Assembly (NCBI GenBank): GCA_947652115.1
Contig: OX393573.1
Coordinates: 7,762,676-7,826,675, forward strand
Length of the DNA stretch: 64,000 nt
Reading direction: 5' to 3'
Source: Blastomussa wellsi
Lineage: Eukaryota > Cnidaria > Anthozoa > Scleractinia > Plerogyridae
Shown in pieces: positions 28,146-40,556 of the stretch. The notes beneath the pieces were generated by a model. That model saw only the letters and a list, made by a program, of their open reading frames with translations, did not search any database and was not told the origin of the DNA. Both the position numbers and the translations under genes were made by a program. How positions within the stretch are numbered: position 1 is the first letter of the stretch; each line of letters opens with the position of its first letter.

Positions 28146-28703
28146 TCTGTCCTTGTGAGTTGGAAAAATTGATGAAAGCTATTTACGGTTCTCTTGATAT
28201 CCACCTCTTTATGTTCTTGGAGCATTTCGTGTATGGGTGAAATAATGTTGTGTCCATTTTACTAAACAAGTCGAAAAATGTCCGTGACGATATCCCTTTT
28301 AATGTGCTCTCTGGTCTTTCTAGAAATGAACATAAATTCAAAATAAAAAGACAGGCAGTTGCTCCATAAAGCTCAACACGACGATTCATCTCCATTAAAT
28401 CGCAAACCTCGCCAGTCATAAAATATTATTACATATTAAACCTATTCTTACATTTCTATACATGGGATAACTGGTTTCCTCCAGGATATCCGTAATTAGT
28501 TTAAGGAATTAAAATGATGCCGAAAGAATTACACAGCATACCGTTTTACCACCAAAGTATTCCGTGACAAAGAAAAAACATTCATTAGGTTGATATTGCT
28601 GACGGCGTAAGAATACGAATTCAAATCCTGATGCAGTGCAAACTGCAAAATTACCTTTGATAATAAAGTATAAAAGGCCCGGTAAAGGCATCCGATTCTG
28701 TTT

Positions 28704-28959
28704 TCATTCTCGTCCCCATAGCCCTTTTCGTTTCTCTTAGCCGGCAGGGGCTTGGCACGAGAAACGAAGGGCTCTGGAGACAGGACTTCCAGTCCGAGAT
28801 TCTAGGACTTCCGGACTTCATGTATATAGCATTGATGGTTCTACATGTTGTGTGTTGTAATAAGGCTGCCGTCGAACATTTTGACTTCCGTTTACGATTT
28901 CTTTGTTCTCAACAGCCCTGCCGGCTAAGAGAAACGAAAAGGGCTATGGTGACGAGAAT
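28704..28959. mobile_element. 256-bp MITE with ~10-bp target duplication
   Basis: About 46-bp terminal inverted repeats: TCATTCTCGTCCCCATAGCC at the left pairs with GGCTATGGTGACGAGAAT at the right. GATTCTGTTT flanks both ends (28694-28703 and 28960-28969). A 9-10-bp duplication is characteristic of Mutator-like transposases. The insert is 54 bp beyond the GBF1 stop codon, so probably in its 3' UTR. Confidence 0.75.
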
Positions 28960-29012
28960 GATTCTGTTTCATCACTGAAGTCGATAAATTGCAATAAAAT
29001 TAAGGTAAAATT

Positions 29013-29443
29013 CTAAATGTCATATATGGAAGCTTTGGGCCTTTCTGGTGGCGTCGTAGCAGGTTTGCCCGACTCTCCGTTACACGTGTCATCCAGCTTA
29101 TCATCCCCAGGAGCTTCCTCTGTCATTTCTAACTGTTTGGGGGCTGGATCCGTAGGTGTTGGGGACCGAGAGCCCTGAGGCGAGGAGAATGGCCGAGTTG
29201 AAAGAGCTGGACTGGGAGCCAGGATGATTGGTACTGAGCTGGGACGTACATTGTCTGCCAGGGAGCCGAGGTGAGTTGGAGAGCTGCTCCTGTTTGCTAA
29301 TGATGGTAGTGGTGGTTGTAGCACCACACAGACTTGCTGTCCACCACTAGGAGGGGAAGAGATACTGCTGCTGCTGTTACTGCCCTGTTTAGACGGTGGG
29401 CTACGCTCAGGGTCTGGCTTGTCTGGCTTATCCGTTTTTTCAG
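29013..29443 (-). CDS. GBF1: GBF1 last exon and stop
   Basis: Pro/Ser-rich C-terminus ([20 protein letters not shown] ... [11 protein letters not shown]) ending in TAG at 29015-29013. Confidence 0.9.
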
Positions 29444-32400
29444 CTGATAAGAAAAACGCACTGGTCACTTTACGAACTAATAAGATTTAAAACTTAACTT
29501 GGCTTGTCATATCAGAGGATACTTAGAAAATGATACTGGATATTTAAACAATGTGTTTGGTTAGTCCAACGAACGCCCTCAAACTGACGCGTTTTTAAAG
29601 TCATGTCAACACGCCAAAATAACAAAAAGTCAAATTGCTCAGCAGCTGGGTCAGACTCATGCTAATACCCAATACAACCTCATCAGCTATTTTTCAACCG
29701 TCAGTGTCATACCATCATACTATCATAGAAACTCTGAAACGTGGGGTGGTGCAACTTGTTGACTGGCCAACATGGCAGATCAACTGCAGGAGGAATGAGA
29801 ACAAAGAAAAGAGAAGGGAAAGCTGAAGGAAAACAAGAAATGAACCTTGGACTGAGCAACATTATTTATCACAAATTGTTTATTTATTATTTGTTATATC
29901 TTACCCGTGTCGGATCATACCTTCATCAACAGGACATGGCAAATCAGTTACAGGATTAGATTCTTCTCTCATCACCTTCTCCTGCTCCGCCTTGACTTGC
30001 GGCGTGTTGACTGGGGGAGACTGGTTACGAGGTGTGAAAAGCTCTTGTCGCAGATTGGGTAAAAAGCAGTCGATACGCTCCCACGTGACCTGCCATAGGG
30101 CAGAGTACTTGTGTACTTCGGAGTCTGACCTGCTGTGTGTCTTACGGCTGTCTGTTTGGCAATGAGCAGTTAGTGCGCATTCCTCTTCATCAAAAATGCC
30201 TGCTGTTGACATCACCAGTAGCATATTCTTTAAAGATTCTGGGATGGCTTCAAACTGTAAAAAAAGGTTGTAATGTAGTTGATAACAGCAAAGGGGATGT
30301 AGTTCCCAACTATGAAAACTGCCAGCTAAAACTAATTCCCACACTTTAGTTAATTCCTTTGACAACGTATAATCAACTGGTCACCCCTACTATCTGCCTG
30401 TTAATATACAGTTCGTAAAATTATTTTTACAAACTGGAATGCAATACTGTTCAACGTTTCTATCCTTTATACTTTCTATTTCTTCCGGGTTCCCAAACAT
30501 TAATATAGATACGAGGTCCGTGATGTAGGATACGCACTGAGTTTTTCCCGTCGATTTATGCACGCTTGGGCCATAAATCGACAGGAAAAAACGAGGATCC
30601 GTGTTCTGCAGTACGGATCGAGAAAATGATATTAAACATGATATTAATTTATGTATCTCTCACTCTAACAAAACGAAAACATTTTAAGACAAGCGCTCCA
30701 TTTGGACGAATGAATTTTATTGGCTTCCAAAACAGTTCGCCCGCTTGAATTATTTCTGTGATTATTTTAATTTTACAACACTTTCCAGTATAAACAGGAT
30801 GAAAACCAGATTAACAGTTTGAATAAACTCGTTCGAACGAATTCTTAAAGAGCACCTAACCACAAAATATTTTTTTTTTCGCTAGAATAAACCTTTGCAC
30901 CAATATGAAACGCATTGCACCTTTTCCCCAAATTCTGACTATTTATAGCATTCAAAAGTTACGATAAACTGTGCATCATTTGTTCCACGACCGAGTAAGA
31001 AGGGGCGTGGGTCTATTCCCGATTTGACTGCATGTTTACAAAGACTTGATGTCATGCAAATCATTTTGTGACGTCAAATCAGGAATAGACCCACGTCCCT
31101 TCTGACTCGGTCGTGGAACAAATGATGCGCAGTTTTTCATAACGTTTGAATGCTATAAATAGCCAGAATTTGGTAAAAAGGAGAATCGAAAGGTGCAATG
31201 CGTTTCAAACTGGTGCAAAGTTATATTTTAGCAAAAAAAATATTTTGGGGTTAGGCGGACTTTAAGTTTTAACCGCCTGACAAGGACAACGAAAGTGCCG
31301 GGACGGCTGCACGTAGGTTAATGCACCAGTCATTTGAAACCCCGCACCCCCCCCCCCTTCCAATTGGGGGATACCCGGGGCAAACCGGGGGTTTTCACTT
31401 CGTTTTCACTTAATTTAGGTTTCCCGGTAGTCGGGGAACGCACCTTTTTTCATGAGCTTAAAAACGAGGTAAGAAGGGCTAATTTGAATACCAACAAAAG
31501 AATATTAGGATAGTAGCCACTTTGGAATAAGGTGTATAACAATCTATTAACAACAGATTTTGTTATCCAAGCTTTGCTGGTTGACGAAACGTTTTGAGAA
31601 CGAATAGTCAAATCAGTGAAACTCACCAGGAGATCGCTCTTATCTGCATGCATGTACTTGTCCATGAATTCCAGTATTGTAAGCCACAGTGCAGTGAATG
31701 TGGACAGTGACAACAGTGGAGTAAGATGCTGTAGGAATACCTACAAGAATAACGGAACAAGTGTATCCAAGAGAAACTACTGTGACTGGCGCAGCCAATC
31801 AGAGAAAAGTATTCGTAATAGAACGCTAGTACGGACCTTTAGCAATGATGACGAGGACGTGAACGTGAACGACCGGAAGTTGGAAATACGAGACTCGACG
31901 CTACCACGCATGCCCCATCGGGCACGGCTCGTCGTTCACACCTCGTTCAGGACGTCATTTGCCGCCATTTACCGTCTTGTAGTGAACGAGAGTATGTTTC
32001 GTGGAGTTTTTGCATTTTTACGTGTTTCTTTGAGGTTTCTTCACTCGAAATGGCTCGTCAGTTAATAAGATAGTGTCCATAACATATTTGATTGGACCGC
32101 GAGGAAAAAACAGATCATCAGGCAGAGATTAAAAGTAAGCTAAGGTTATGATTTGTGCATTTGTGGTCGCACTGCGTGTGGAGGAATGCCGGCGGATTGT
32201 GGCGATAAAATTGCACCGGGATACGTATGTAACCTTATAAGATATAAATCACATTCTGGCAACTGCATTACATTGTAATTTTTGCAATTTAATCTTCATT
32301 TTTAAATCTGAAAGACTTCCCGGCTTTCAAAATACAAACTATTCGTTTAAGTTGTGGTTTATGCAAACGACGATAAAGTTAGCTTTGTTCTGACACGCGT

Positions 32401-35400
32401 ACTTCTAACATATCGTTATCAGCGGAGAGAAGTTTTAGCAGCCCACGAAACTATCTAAAAGATATTTTCGCTATTGACTTCCACAGCACGAAACTCGTCC
32501 ACGCTACCGGTCTGCTAAAGTGTTTATGTTTCCTTCCGTGGACGACTGTCTCGTCCCAGGGTTTAGTCGACCATACAAGTCTTCGTCCACGTCCTCGTCA
32601 TCATTGCTAAAGGTCCCTAGTATCTAATAGCGTTCCATCACGAATGCTGTTCTCTGATTGGCTACGCTTCGGCAAATAACTGATATGCGAGACACTGACA
32701 AATCACGATATTTTGCTTAACCTCGTCCAACAATTGTTAAATATTGGAATACCTTGCAAAGCAGTGTAGCAGCTCTCATGCGTGTTTCTTCGACACCCAT
32801 GGGATCACCTTTACTATTGACTTCCAGCAGCTGGGACAGCATGGGAAACAAAACCTAAGAAATAATACATGACACATAAGCACAGGGACTCATGTGGGAC
32901 ACAGACGAGTATTCATTTGTGAAGACTGGGTTTCCAAAAATAAATACGGTGTAACAGACTTGCCAAAAATTAACCTTTGACGCTTGGTGGAGACTACATA
33001 CCAGAATGTAACATCATAAAGCAATTAGGACTTCAAAGAGTCTACCTAACTGTTCTGAAACTGTTCAATTTGCAACAATAGGTTATGAAAACATGTATTA
33101 TTCAGTTTTTATAGCAATTGGTATTCCCCTTCCTTACCACTAACACCCAGTCCGCCGCAATACAACCTAAGAAAAAATTGGCAGCTTTACATTTTACCGC
33201 AATACTTTGTGAGCCTAACACTGCCGATAAGCGCATAGAAAGGAATATCTTTTATGCAGGGTTTGAAGTTTTTAGAACCTTTATGCGCGTTTTCATAAGC
33301 CTGTTTAGGGTTTTGGTACGCTAATAATTAACGGTAAATGTAGGAGTGGCCGTACGGTGGATTGCCTCGTGCCTTGTGCATATTTTTAACACTTTTCTAC
33401 TGTCTGGAATCTGTTATCTGGATATTTATTCACCCTCGGATTTTACAGCTTTAACAGCTAGTAGCTCCAAGCATTTCACATCACAGCATACGACACCGGG
33501 AACGTGACCTACTCTTTACTCTTTGTGGGTTTTTTACGTCCCCAGTTGACCGTGACATTGAAGATGTTGGAGACGGTGCCTGCAGTTTATCGTCCTTATC
33601 CGAGAAGACGAACATCTAACCATTTGCAGATGTAACTGAAAGGGCAGTACGTTCTCCTCAGTTGTTTAAAGACCGTGAGCGTTGGTCCGGTTTGGGAATC
33701 GAACCAGAGACCTCACGACGCTTTACCAACTAAGCTAACCGATCGGTGGTTACTTACTTGTATTTCCGCAGCACTCACCTTGTTAAAGCATGCTTCCCAT
33801 TCATCTGCGGTCAGATCTTGAAGATCATGAACAAGTAATGCCCGCTGAAGATAAGTAAGCGCAGACATTCTCACGTCACGACGGACATCACAACAAAGGC
33901 GAGCGATTCCTTGTAACAAGGGACACCAGCACTTGGTCCACAAGAACTCCATGCTCTGATCACGTGCTGTTACGTCACTGGGACTGCTTTGCTGTGAATG
34001 GTTATGATCATCCGGGACTTTCTCAAAAATGCTGCTTCCATGAGTGTGAAGAGTGTACATGAGTTCCGTGAGTTGGAGAGACATGGCGTCGTACGTGTTG
34101 TTAATAGTCTCTACAATTTCGGCTTCGTCCTCGCTGGTGGCTGGACTGCTTGTTGCCGATTTTGTAGATTTACGTGTCTTTAATCCTGTCGGGCTCACTT
34201 TCCTTAAGCGAGAGGATGAGGTTGATGGCTTTTTGCTGGACCGTCCCCAGCTTCCTTTGTAATCAGCTGCGTCACTTTCCTTAAACTGCCAGCCGTCTTG
34301 CCGGTACTCGGCCCCTCCGTTCAGACTCGCTTCTGAAAACACGCGAATGGCGTGCACGCACTGCAAGTAATTTTCCTTGGTGACATGAGCGTTATCGCGG
34401 ATTAAAAACGCCAAGGTCTGGCACGACTTGACAAACGATTTACTATCGTGTTTGTTTAACGCAACACCTACAGTCAATTCATACTGGTTTGCGGGAGAAC
34501 TTTCTGAATCCTGTTTCGTAATCACCAACCATGTGTCCCCCAAAACGCTGCCGCCCAATCCCGAATCTGCCTCGACGCTCGCGAATGAACTTAAATCGCT
34601 TTCCGAGTTCGTAATTCCGTCGGCAAATTCGTAATCTCCTGAGATCGAATCGCTGTCCGCATCTTTGGATGGCGCTGTCATGGAAACAGGACCTGATGTA
34701 ACAGTAGGCAGCTTAGCAGCCGCGCCAACACACTCCAAGAGCGTAAACACTGTGACCCAGTCTCTAGAGGATGTTATGCTTGACGCATTAGTCCGAATAA
34801 GCTCGTGAAGTCCGAATGAAATTTGTCTGCCACACGCTTGAAGAACACTGTGCTTCATTAACAGAAGGATTCGTAGAGTTAAAAGAACTTGACTAGAGAC
34901 TTCTTCTTTATGCAAAAGGCGTATCGCCAAGCGCAGTAAACCCACAACCGCTCTTTCCACGATTGAGCTGCAGAAAAGAAAATTGAATACAGCGAGTTAG
35001 TCTAATACTGGTTTCAAAAGGCATAACAGCTTTTTCCTTAAGTAACACAACTTCTAACTTGGAACTTAGGGTCTGTGCAAAGAAATGAAACCAGTTACAT
35101 TTTTATAACCGAAATTGGGCGGCCTGAGGGGCTGCATATCCAGTGATTATCACTGTGGAGCACAAAGCCGGGGCATTCATAGAAGCAGTCACTGTCTAAT
35201 CAGATTTAGCCAAGTTCATGGTTTGTAGCTTGGACACTTAAGAGTTGCAGGGTCAAAAATAATTGGTCTTTCAAATAAACACTTTGACTCCAACAAATGC
35301 TCTTCCAGAGCTACCAACATTCTAAATAAGTAACCCTTGGTCGAATTTTAAGAAATTATCAGAATAGGTTTTAAAACTAAGGTAATAAGGAGACTGACAG

Positions 35401-38400
35401 ATGAAAAAGAGGGCAACATAACGTCACATATAACCACAGTAAGCTGCCATAAAATGCTGACCTGTGTTGAGTTGCGTTGACAAGAATGTTGGATAGATGG
35501 TCCCTTACTGTGCCCCATAATGCGGAAACACGGTCCCTGCAAACCAAACCGGCACACCTGTGTTAATCTAACCTCTGTCCAAACCATTGCACCCACAGAA
35601 CCACAATCAGAAATTACCTGTTTTGTAAGACAACTCTAATTAGAAGTTCCAGGAAGAATACTGCGGCCTCTTCATCACAAGGGACGGTCATTGATTCTTG
35701 ATTATCAATACTTGAGTTGTAAATCAGCACCTGGTACAGAAAACCACAACATGAAAAAACCATCTGTAACTAAGAGAGAACACAGCTTTAACTGGACTGC
35801 GTGGATTTTTCTTTCAGGATTGTTATAAAATTGTTAAAAGTACTCATCAAGTTCACTGAGTTTTTTTTCAAATACAGCCTTGCTTGTATGGCAGGCTTTC
35901 AAGAACTCTCTGTCACACTTTGTACTACCTCCCTTTAAACGCCTTCCACGCAGGCTAAACATAAACAAACTTGAACACGCGGTAACATTGTTGGACCAAT
36001 CAAGGTAAAACAAAGTTTCGTGTATGAATAACTATACAACCTTCATGAGTTCATTCAGCGACTCGGGTCTCAAAAATTTGCTTTCTGTGATAAGGACCTC
36101 CGGATGGCAATCCTAATAAAGAAAACAAATCAAAATAAAGATAGTTTTCCAATCAGTTCATTATAATTCCCTATATTTTCAGTTTTATTCATCACGAACT
36201 GGATTCGCAACCACTTGGACGGGTGCCACACTGGGTTTCCAAGGCCCTTACTGCATCAACCTACCAGGACTCACGGATTATCCATTTCCTTGAGAAGTAA
36301 GCAACAATAAATCGGTAAAGGAGGGGGGGGGGACTGATACTGTTGACAATTTACACAGCAACTGAACTCAGGCAGTAACCACCTGGTGAATACAGATGTT
36401 GTGATGTTACAGCAGAACCAAACGCTACAATGGGCTACAGGAAAACTAACTTATTGCACTACACAAAATGGTGAAACTGTTGTGACAGCAAAAGGTAAAT
36501 ATAACAAAAAAACACTATCCTGGCTGCAGTTTTAAATTCAAAAGGAACAAACTGTAATTGTGAGCAGCACTCACCCTGATGCAGTTATGTGCTTGTTTCT
36601 GCGCTTCTTTATCCTCTGTAGTCTGTCCTCTGTAACTGGCTGGTTCAGGGTTCGCAAACCACCAAGAAAATATGGAAGTTTCTTGTCTGTGAATAGTGAA
36701 AAAATCAGTCAGGAAAATCCCCCATTGTATAAAGCGACGGTTTATTTATTAGCGTTCATTGGCTTGTCACGCAAAGTGGCATTGCATGACATGTTCCACA
36801 AGTGACAAATGCAGAAGCCGGTACATTACACCCGGACTAATGTTCCTCATGAGGTTGATGATTTTCTTTTTAAAGGGGTCCCGATTGGATGCAATTGTTG
36901 CATGACTCAACACATGACTCAACACACCAGCATTCTGCCGGCACCCATTCAGGTATATAAGACACACCTTGTAGATGGCAGCTCTTCTGGCAACAGACTT
37001 ATTCTACCGCTCGCTTCCACAAAGTCCTCAGCCTTAAAATAACAAAACTGCATCAATTCGATCCAAAAATCAATTGACTGTTTTGCCCATAAATTGTTAA
37101 GTGACAATTGTACACCACAAAGGTAGTTCATGTAACAAAATAACCAGAAAAGAAGATATATTTGATTAATCTCAAAGCAAATGCTTTCAGTACCTCCACC
37201 ATGGATTTGGGCAGCATCTTTGCCTTGAACAGTTGTAACATACAATCCATGATGTTCTTCCAGCCTTCTCGAAGAATATCTCCATGGCGATGAGCTAAAG
37301 CAAACAGTGTCCTTGCCGATTGTTGAGATTTCAGATTTCTACCAAAGGATACTGGTAGACTTTCACCACTCTGAAATATAACCATCCATTTTGAGCGAAA
37401 GCAAAGGGGAAGACTGTATACAAGACTAGTGGCCCATAAGGCCAGAGCTTATCCCGGTTTCCTTAGCAAGAAGCGTTATACCCCCCACCCACCCAGGATG
37501 GGATGCTACTATATCCCAGGATTACCCCTCCCCTCCCCCAGAATTAAATTCCACAGTAACTATTAACAGTGCACATTTATACACCTTGGTGGAGAGAGGT
37601 ACTATCAGAGAAAAGTGTTCTGTGCAGCTCCCTGGCCACAGCTCAAGCCCAGGCTGTCCGACACAGATTAGCATCAAGCCAAGTGCCTCAGGGATAACTT
37701 TTGATCTCAGATTAACGTTGGACCCGGGATAATGGGAAAACGAACTTCACCTTACAAGTTAAAACACATTGATAATCGCAGATTGGATTGATTTGCTCAC
37801 TTGAAAGATGCTCGCATAGGAATAACAACAAAAAATGGCAGCTGGGGTTGTCAAATATATTACAGCAGCTATTAAAAACAGAGGAATCCTCCACTATTAA
37901 TCGGCCAAGTAAGAGACGTAAGGTGGCTCGATCGGATTTTTGAGTGACGATACTTTTCAACTTTGAGCAGCTAGTGTACCGCCAAAGAGTATCTGACAGA
38001 AAATCGATTGCTCCAAGTGCACTAGAGAAACATTAAAGTTTCAGATGGAAAAGGTTTCAGCGTAGTCGGAGTTACCATAGCAACGTAGTGACGTCATACC
38101 CCACTTTACTCAAGACCGAATAACTTGTCACCAAGAGATAATTTTCGAAAACCCTTCCTGGATCTTTGACCTGACATACTTTTCTTGAGGTCTGCCAAAT
38201 TTGAAGAATTTTTATAACAGCGATTTCGAGAAAATTTATGGCGAAGTTTTAAGGTGTTAAAATTCAACAAAATCGTATTAGTTCCTGAATGCTATTAAAA
38301 CGTTCAACTTTGGTAAACATTGTGCTTATTTTCCGTCTAGTCGCTTGTGGTTCTGATTATACCTATCCATTGTCTCGAATCTCCGTGCAATTGAAACTTT

Positions 38401-40485
38401 GATATTTGTCTAGCGCACCTGGAGCAATCGATTTTCTGTTGGATATGGTGGTACACTAGCTGCTCAAAGTTGAAAGGTATCGTCACTCAAAAATCCGATC
38501 GAGCCACCTTAAGACAACCAACAGAATTTGTATATAACATACAGTCAGTGATATGAATTATTGACAGCAGCATTACCACTCACCTCTGGTGGGATAAGTA
38601 ATGTGGTAAATTTACAGAGTGAAATAACCAAGTTATCAAACACATCTGACAAGCTGTAATGTGCTGATATAAGTGCACATTTCCTGAAACAAAAACATAC
38701 TATAAATATAAGCAGAGCCGCAATTGAAACTGACAACGTTATTTTCACTGGCGGGTTCCAATTATGACTCATTGCAAAACACGATGACCAATGCACAATG
38801 ACCAACTTCATTTGACCGTTCATAAAACAGCCATTCACGATACAGAAAGATAGTTACTTGACGGAAAGGAAAATGTTAAAATATAAGAGAGATTAAGCAT
38901 GACTCCATACGTTTTGATAGCTATTCATCGAACTTGTAACTGAATAAATCCACAAGAGAAATAGGAAAAAATTGCACATTCTTAACTAACACAAACCTAC
39001 TCAGTTGCGTGTACAAACGCCAAATGGCAGATGGCAGAAGTAGAATTTTTGCGATGGCGGAAAAACAAAGGTAATGCTAAATCTCTCTATTATTACTTAC
39101 TTACTTACTTAATCCTCTTCGTGCTCGGTAGCACATAAGGCCGACTATCTATTATTACTGAGAAGTAATTAATACACGTATATTGAGTTGATATTGTGTA
39201 CCTAAATCCCAGGATAGCTTTCTGTGCAACGCTTTTCTCCAATCCATTATCATACACATATGACAGAGCAGCAACAGTAGGACCCCAAATGATTAAAAAC
39301 AAGTCTTGATCAAAACTACTGCTCAAGCCATGGATGTACTTGCCTTCTGGAGTGCTACTACGTCTCAATAAAACCTGTTCCACACCACAAGGACATTTTG
39401 ATAAGTTACAAGAAAACAGAATTAAAAAGAAAGTTCTTTATAACAAGGAATCACTAATTCCCTCTATGAGACTTGCGTGCAGGGAATCATGGTGCATGTA
39501 CTACTTAAAGGGATTCTTAGGTTGTTTACCATTTACACGGGGAAACCGGTTGGTCGACGGTTTGTGCAAATGGAAAGCCAAAGTCCCCAATGGAAATTTC
39601 CGTTTGGGAATGGCGTGTTCCATTTACAAAAGACCCAACTTACCGAGAAAGCCAAGGGCGAGTTTGACATATTGGCGTAGGGCCTGGAACTTGTGGCGAA
39701 TGGCAAATGGGCTGCGTGGGCGCGTCTCCCAGGTTTCGCGCGGCCATGTTTTCGCCCCGCACTCGACGGACTAAGAAAAAATGGACTGCTCGTAGTCTAA
39801 CGACGACGCGACAGCAACCAAAATGTCATTTCGAAATAATGTCATTTGAAGTTTGTTTAACTTGGAAAATGCTGACGAACTGTCCAGGAAGTAAATTACT
39901 ATGAACAGCGTTAAAGTAAGGAAAAATAATGTGCTCACGTTCGCGAGAAAACATAAAATACAAAACCATAAAAACGCACGGGCAGAGCGATTGTTTTTGC
40001 GCATTAAACGTGTTTTGTGGCCGTTGCAGTCGTCGTTGCTAAGGCACTGTTTACACGGACGCGGATTCATTAATAACCGCATCGCTTTCTATACGTTTAC
40101 GCCTTTCGTTTACACGGCGCCGAATTGAAACCGGGTCGTTTTGAAAACGCTGTCAAAAGTAGAGCTTTTTCAAAACGATACGGTTTCATTTCTCGTGTAA
40201 ACGGCTGAAATGACGAAAACGCATCGATTTGAAAACGATTACGTAATTTAGCGTGAAAATGACCGGCTCTCAAAGAGTGAACATGTGAACTTCGCACGGA
40301 GTGCAGCGCTTGCTTATACAAAACGCTTTGGAAAACGGTTAGATAGTCTCCGTGTAAATACTTCTAAACCGTGTCGTTTTGGTTGCAGTTTCGTTGTCTT
40401 AAAACCGTGTCGATTGAAAAACACATTCGTGTACAAACGTAGCCTAAAACTCCCTAATATTAATTATTCCCTGTGTGCACGTCTC

Positions 40486-40556
<71 letters not shown>

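Larger units (their letters stand above)
24135..29012. other. intergenic region between the Polinton-like element and the GBF1 3' end
   Basis: No gene is supported. A SINE tail fragment (24771-24860), foldbacks (25330-25475, 27974-28108, 28115-28145), a 57-bp direct duplication (26700-26811) and a MITE (28704-28959) are listed separately. A 99-aa ORF at 26262-26561 (+) has two hydrophobic stretches (VFVLFVVLYLILLTL and IASLLLVILCSLG) but no recognisable family and is probably chance. Confidence 0.5.
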
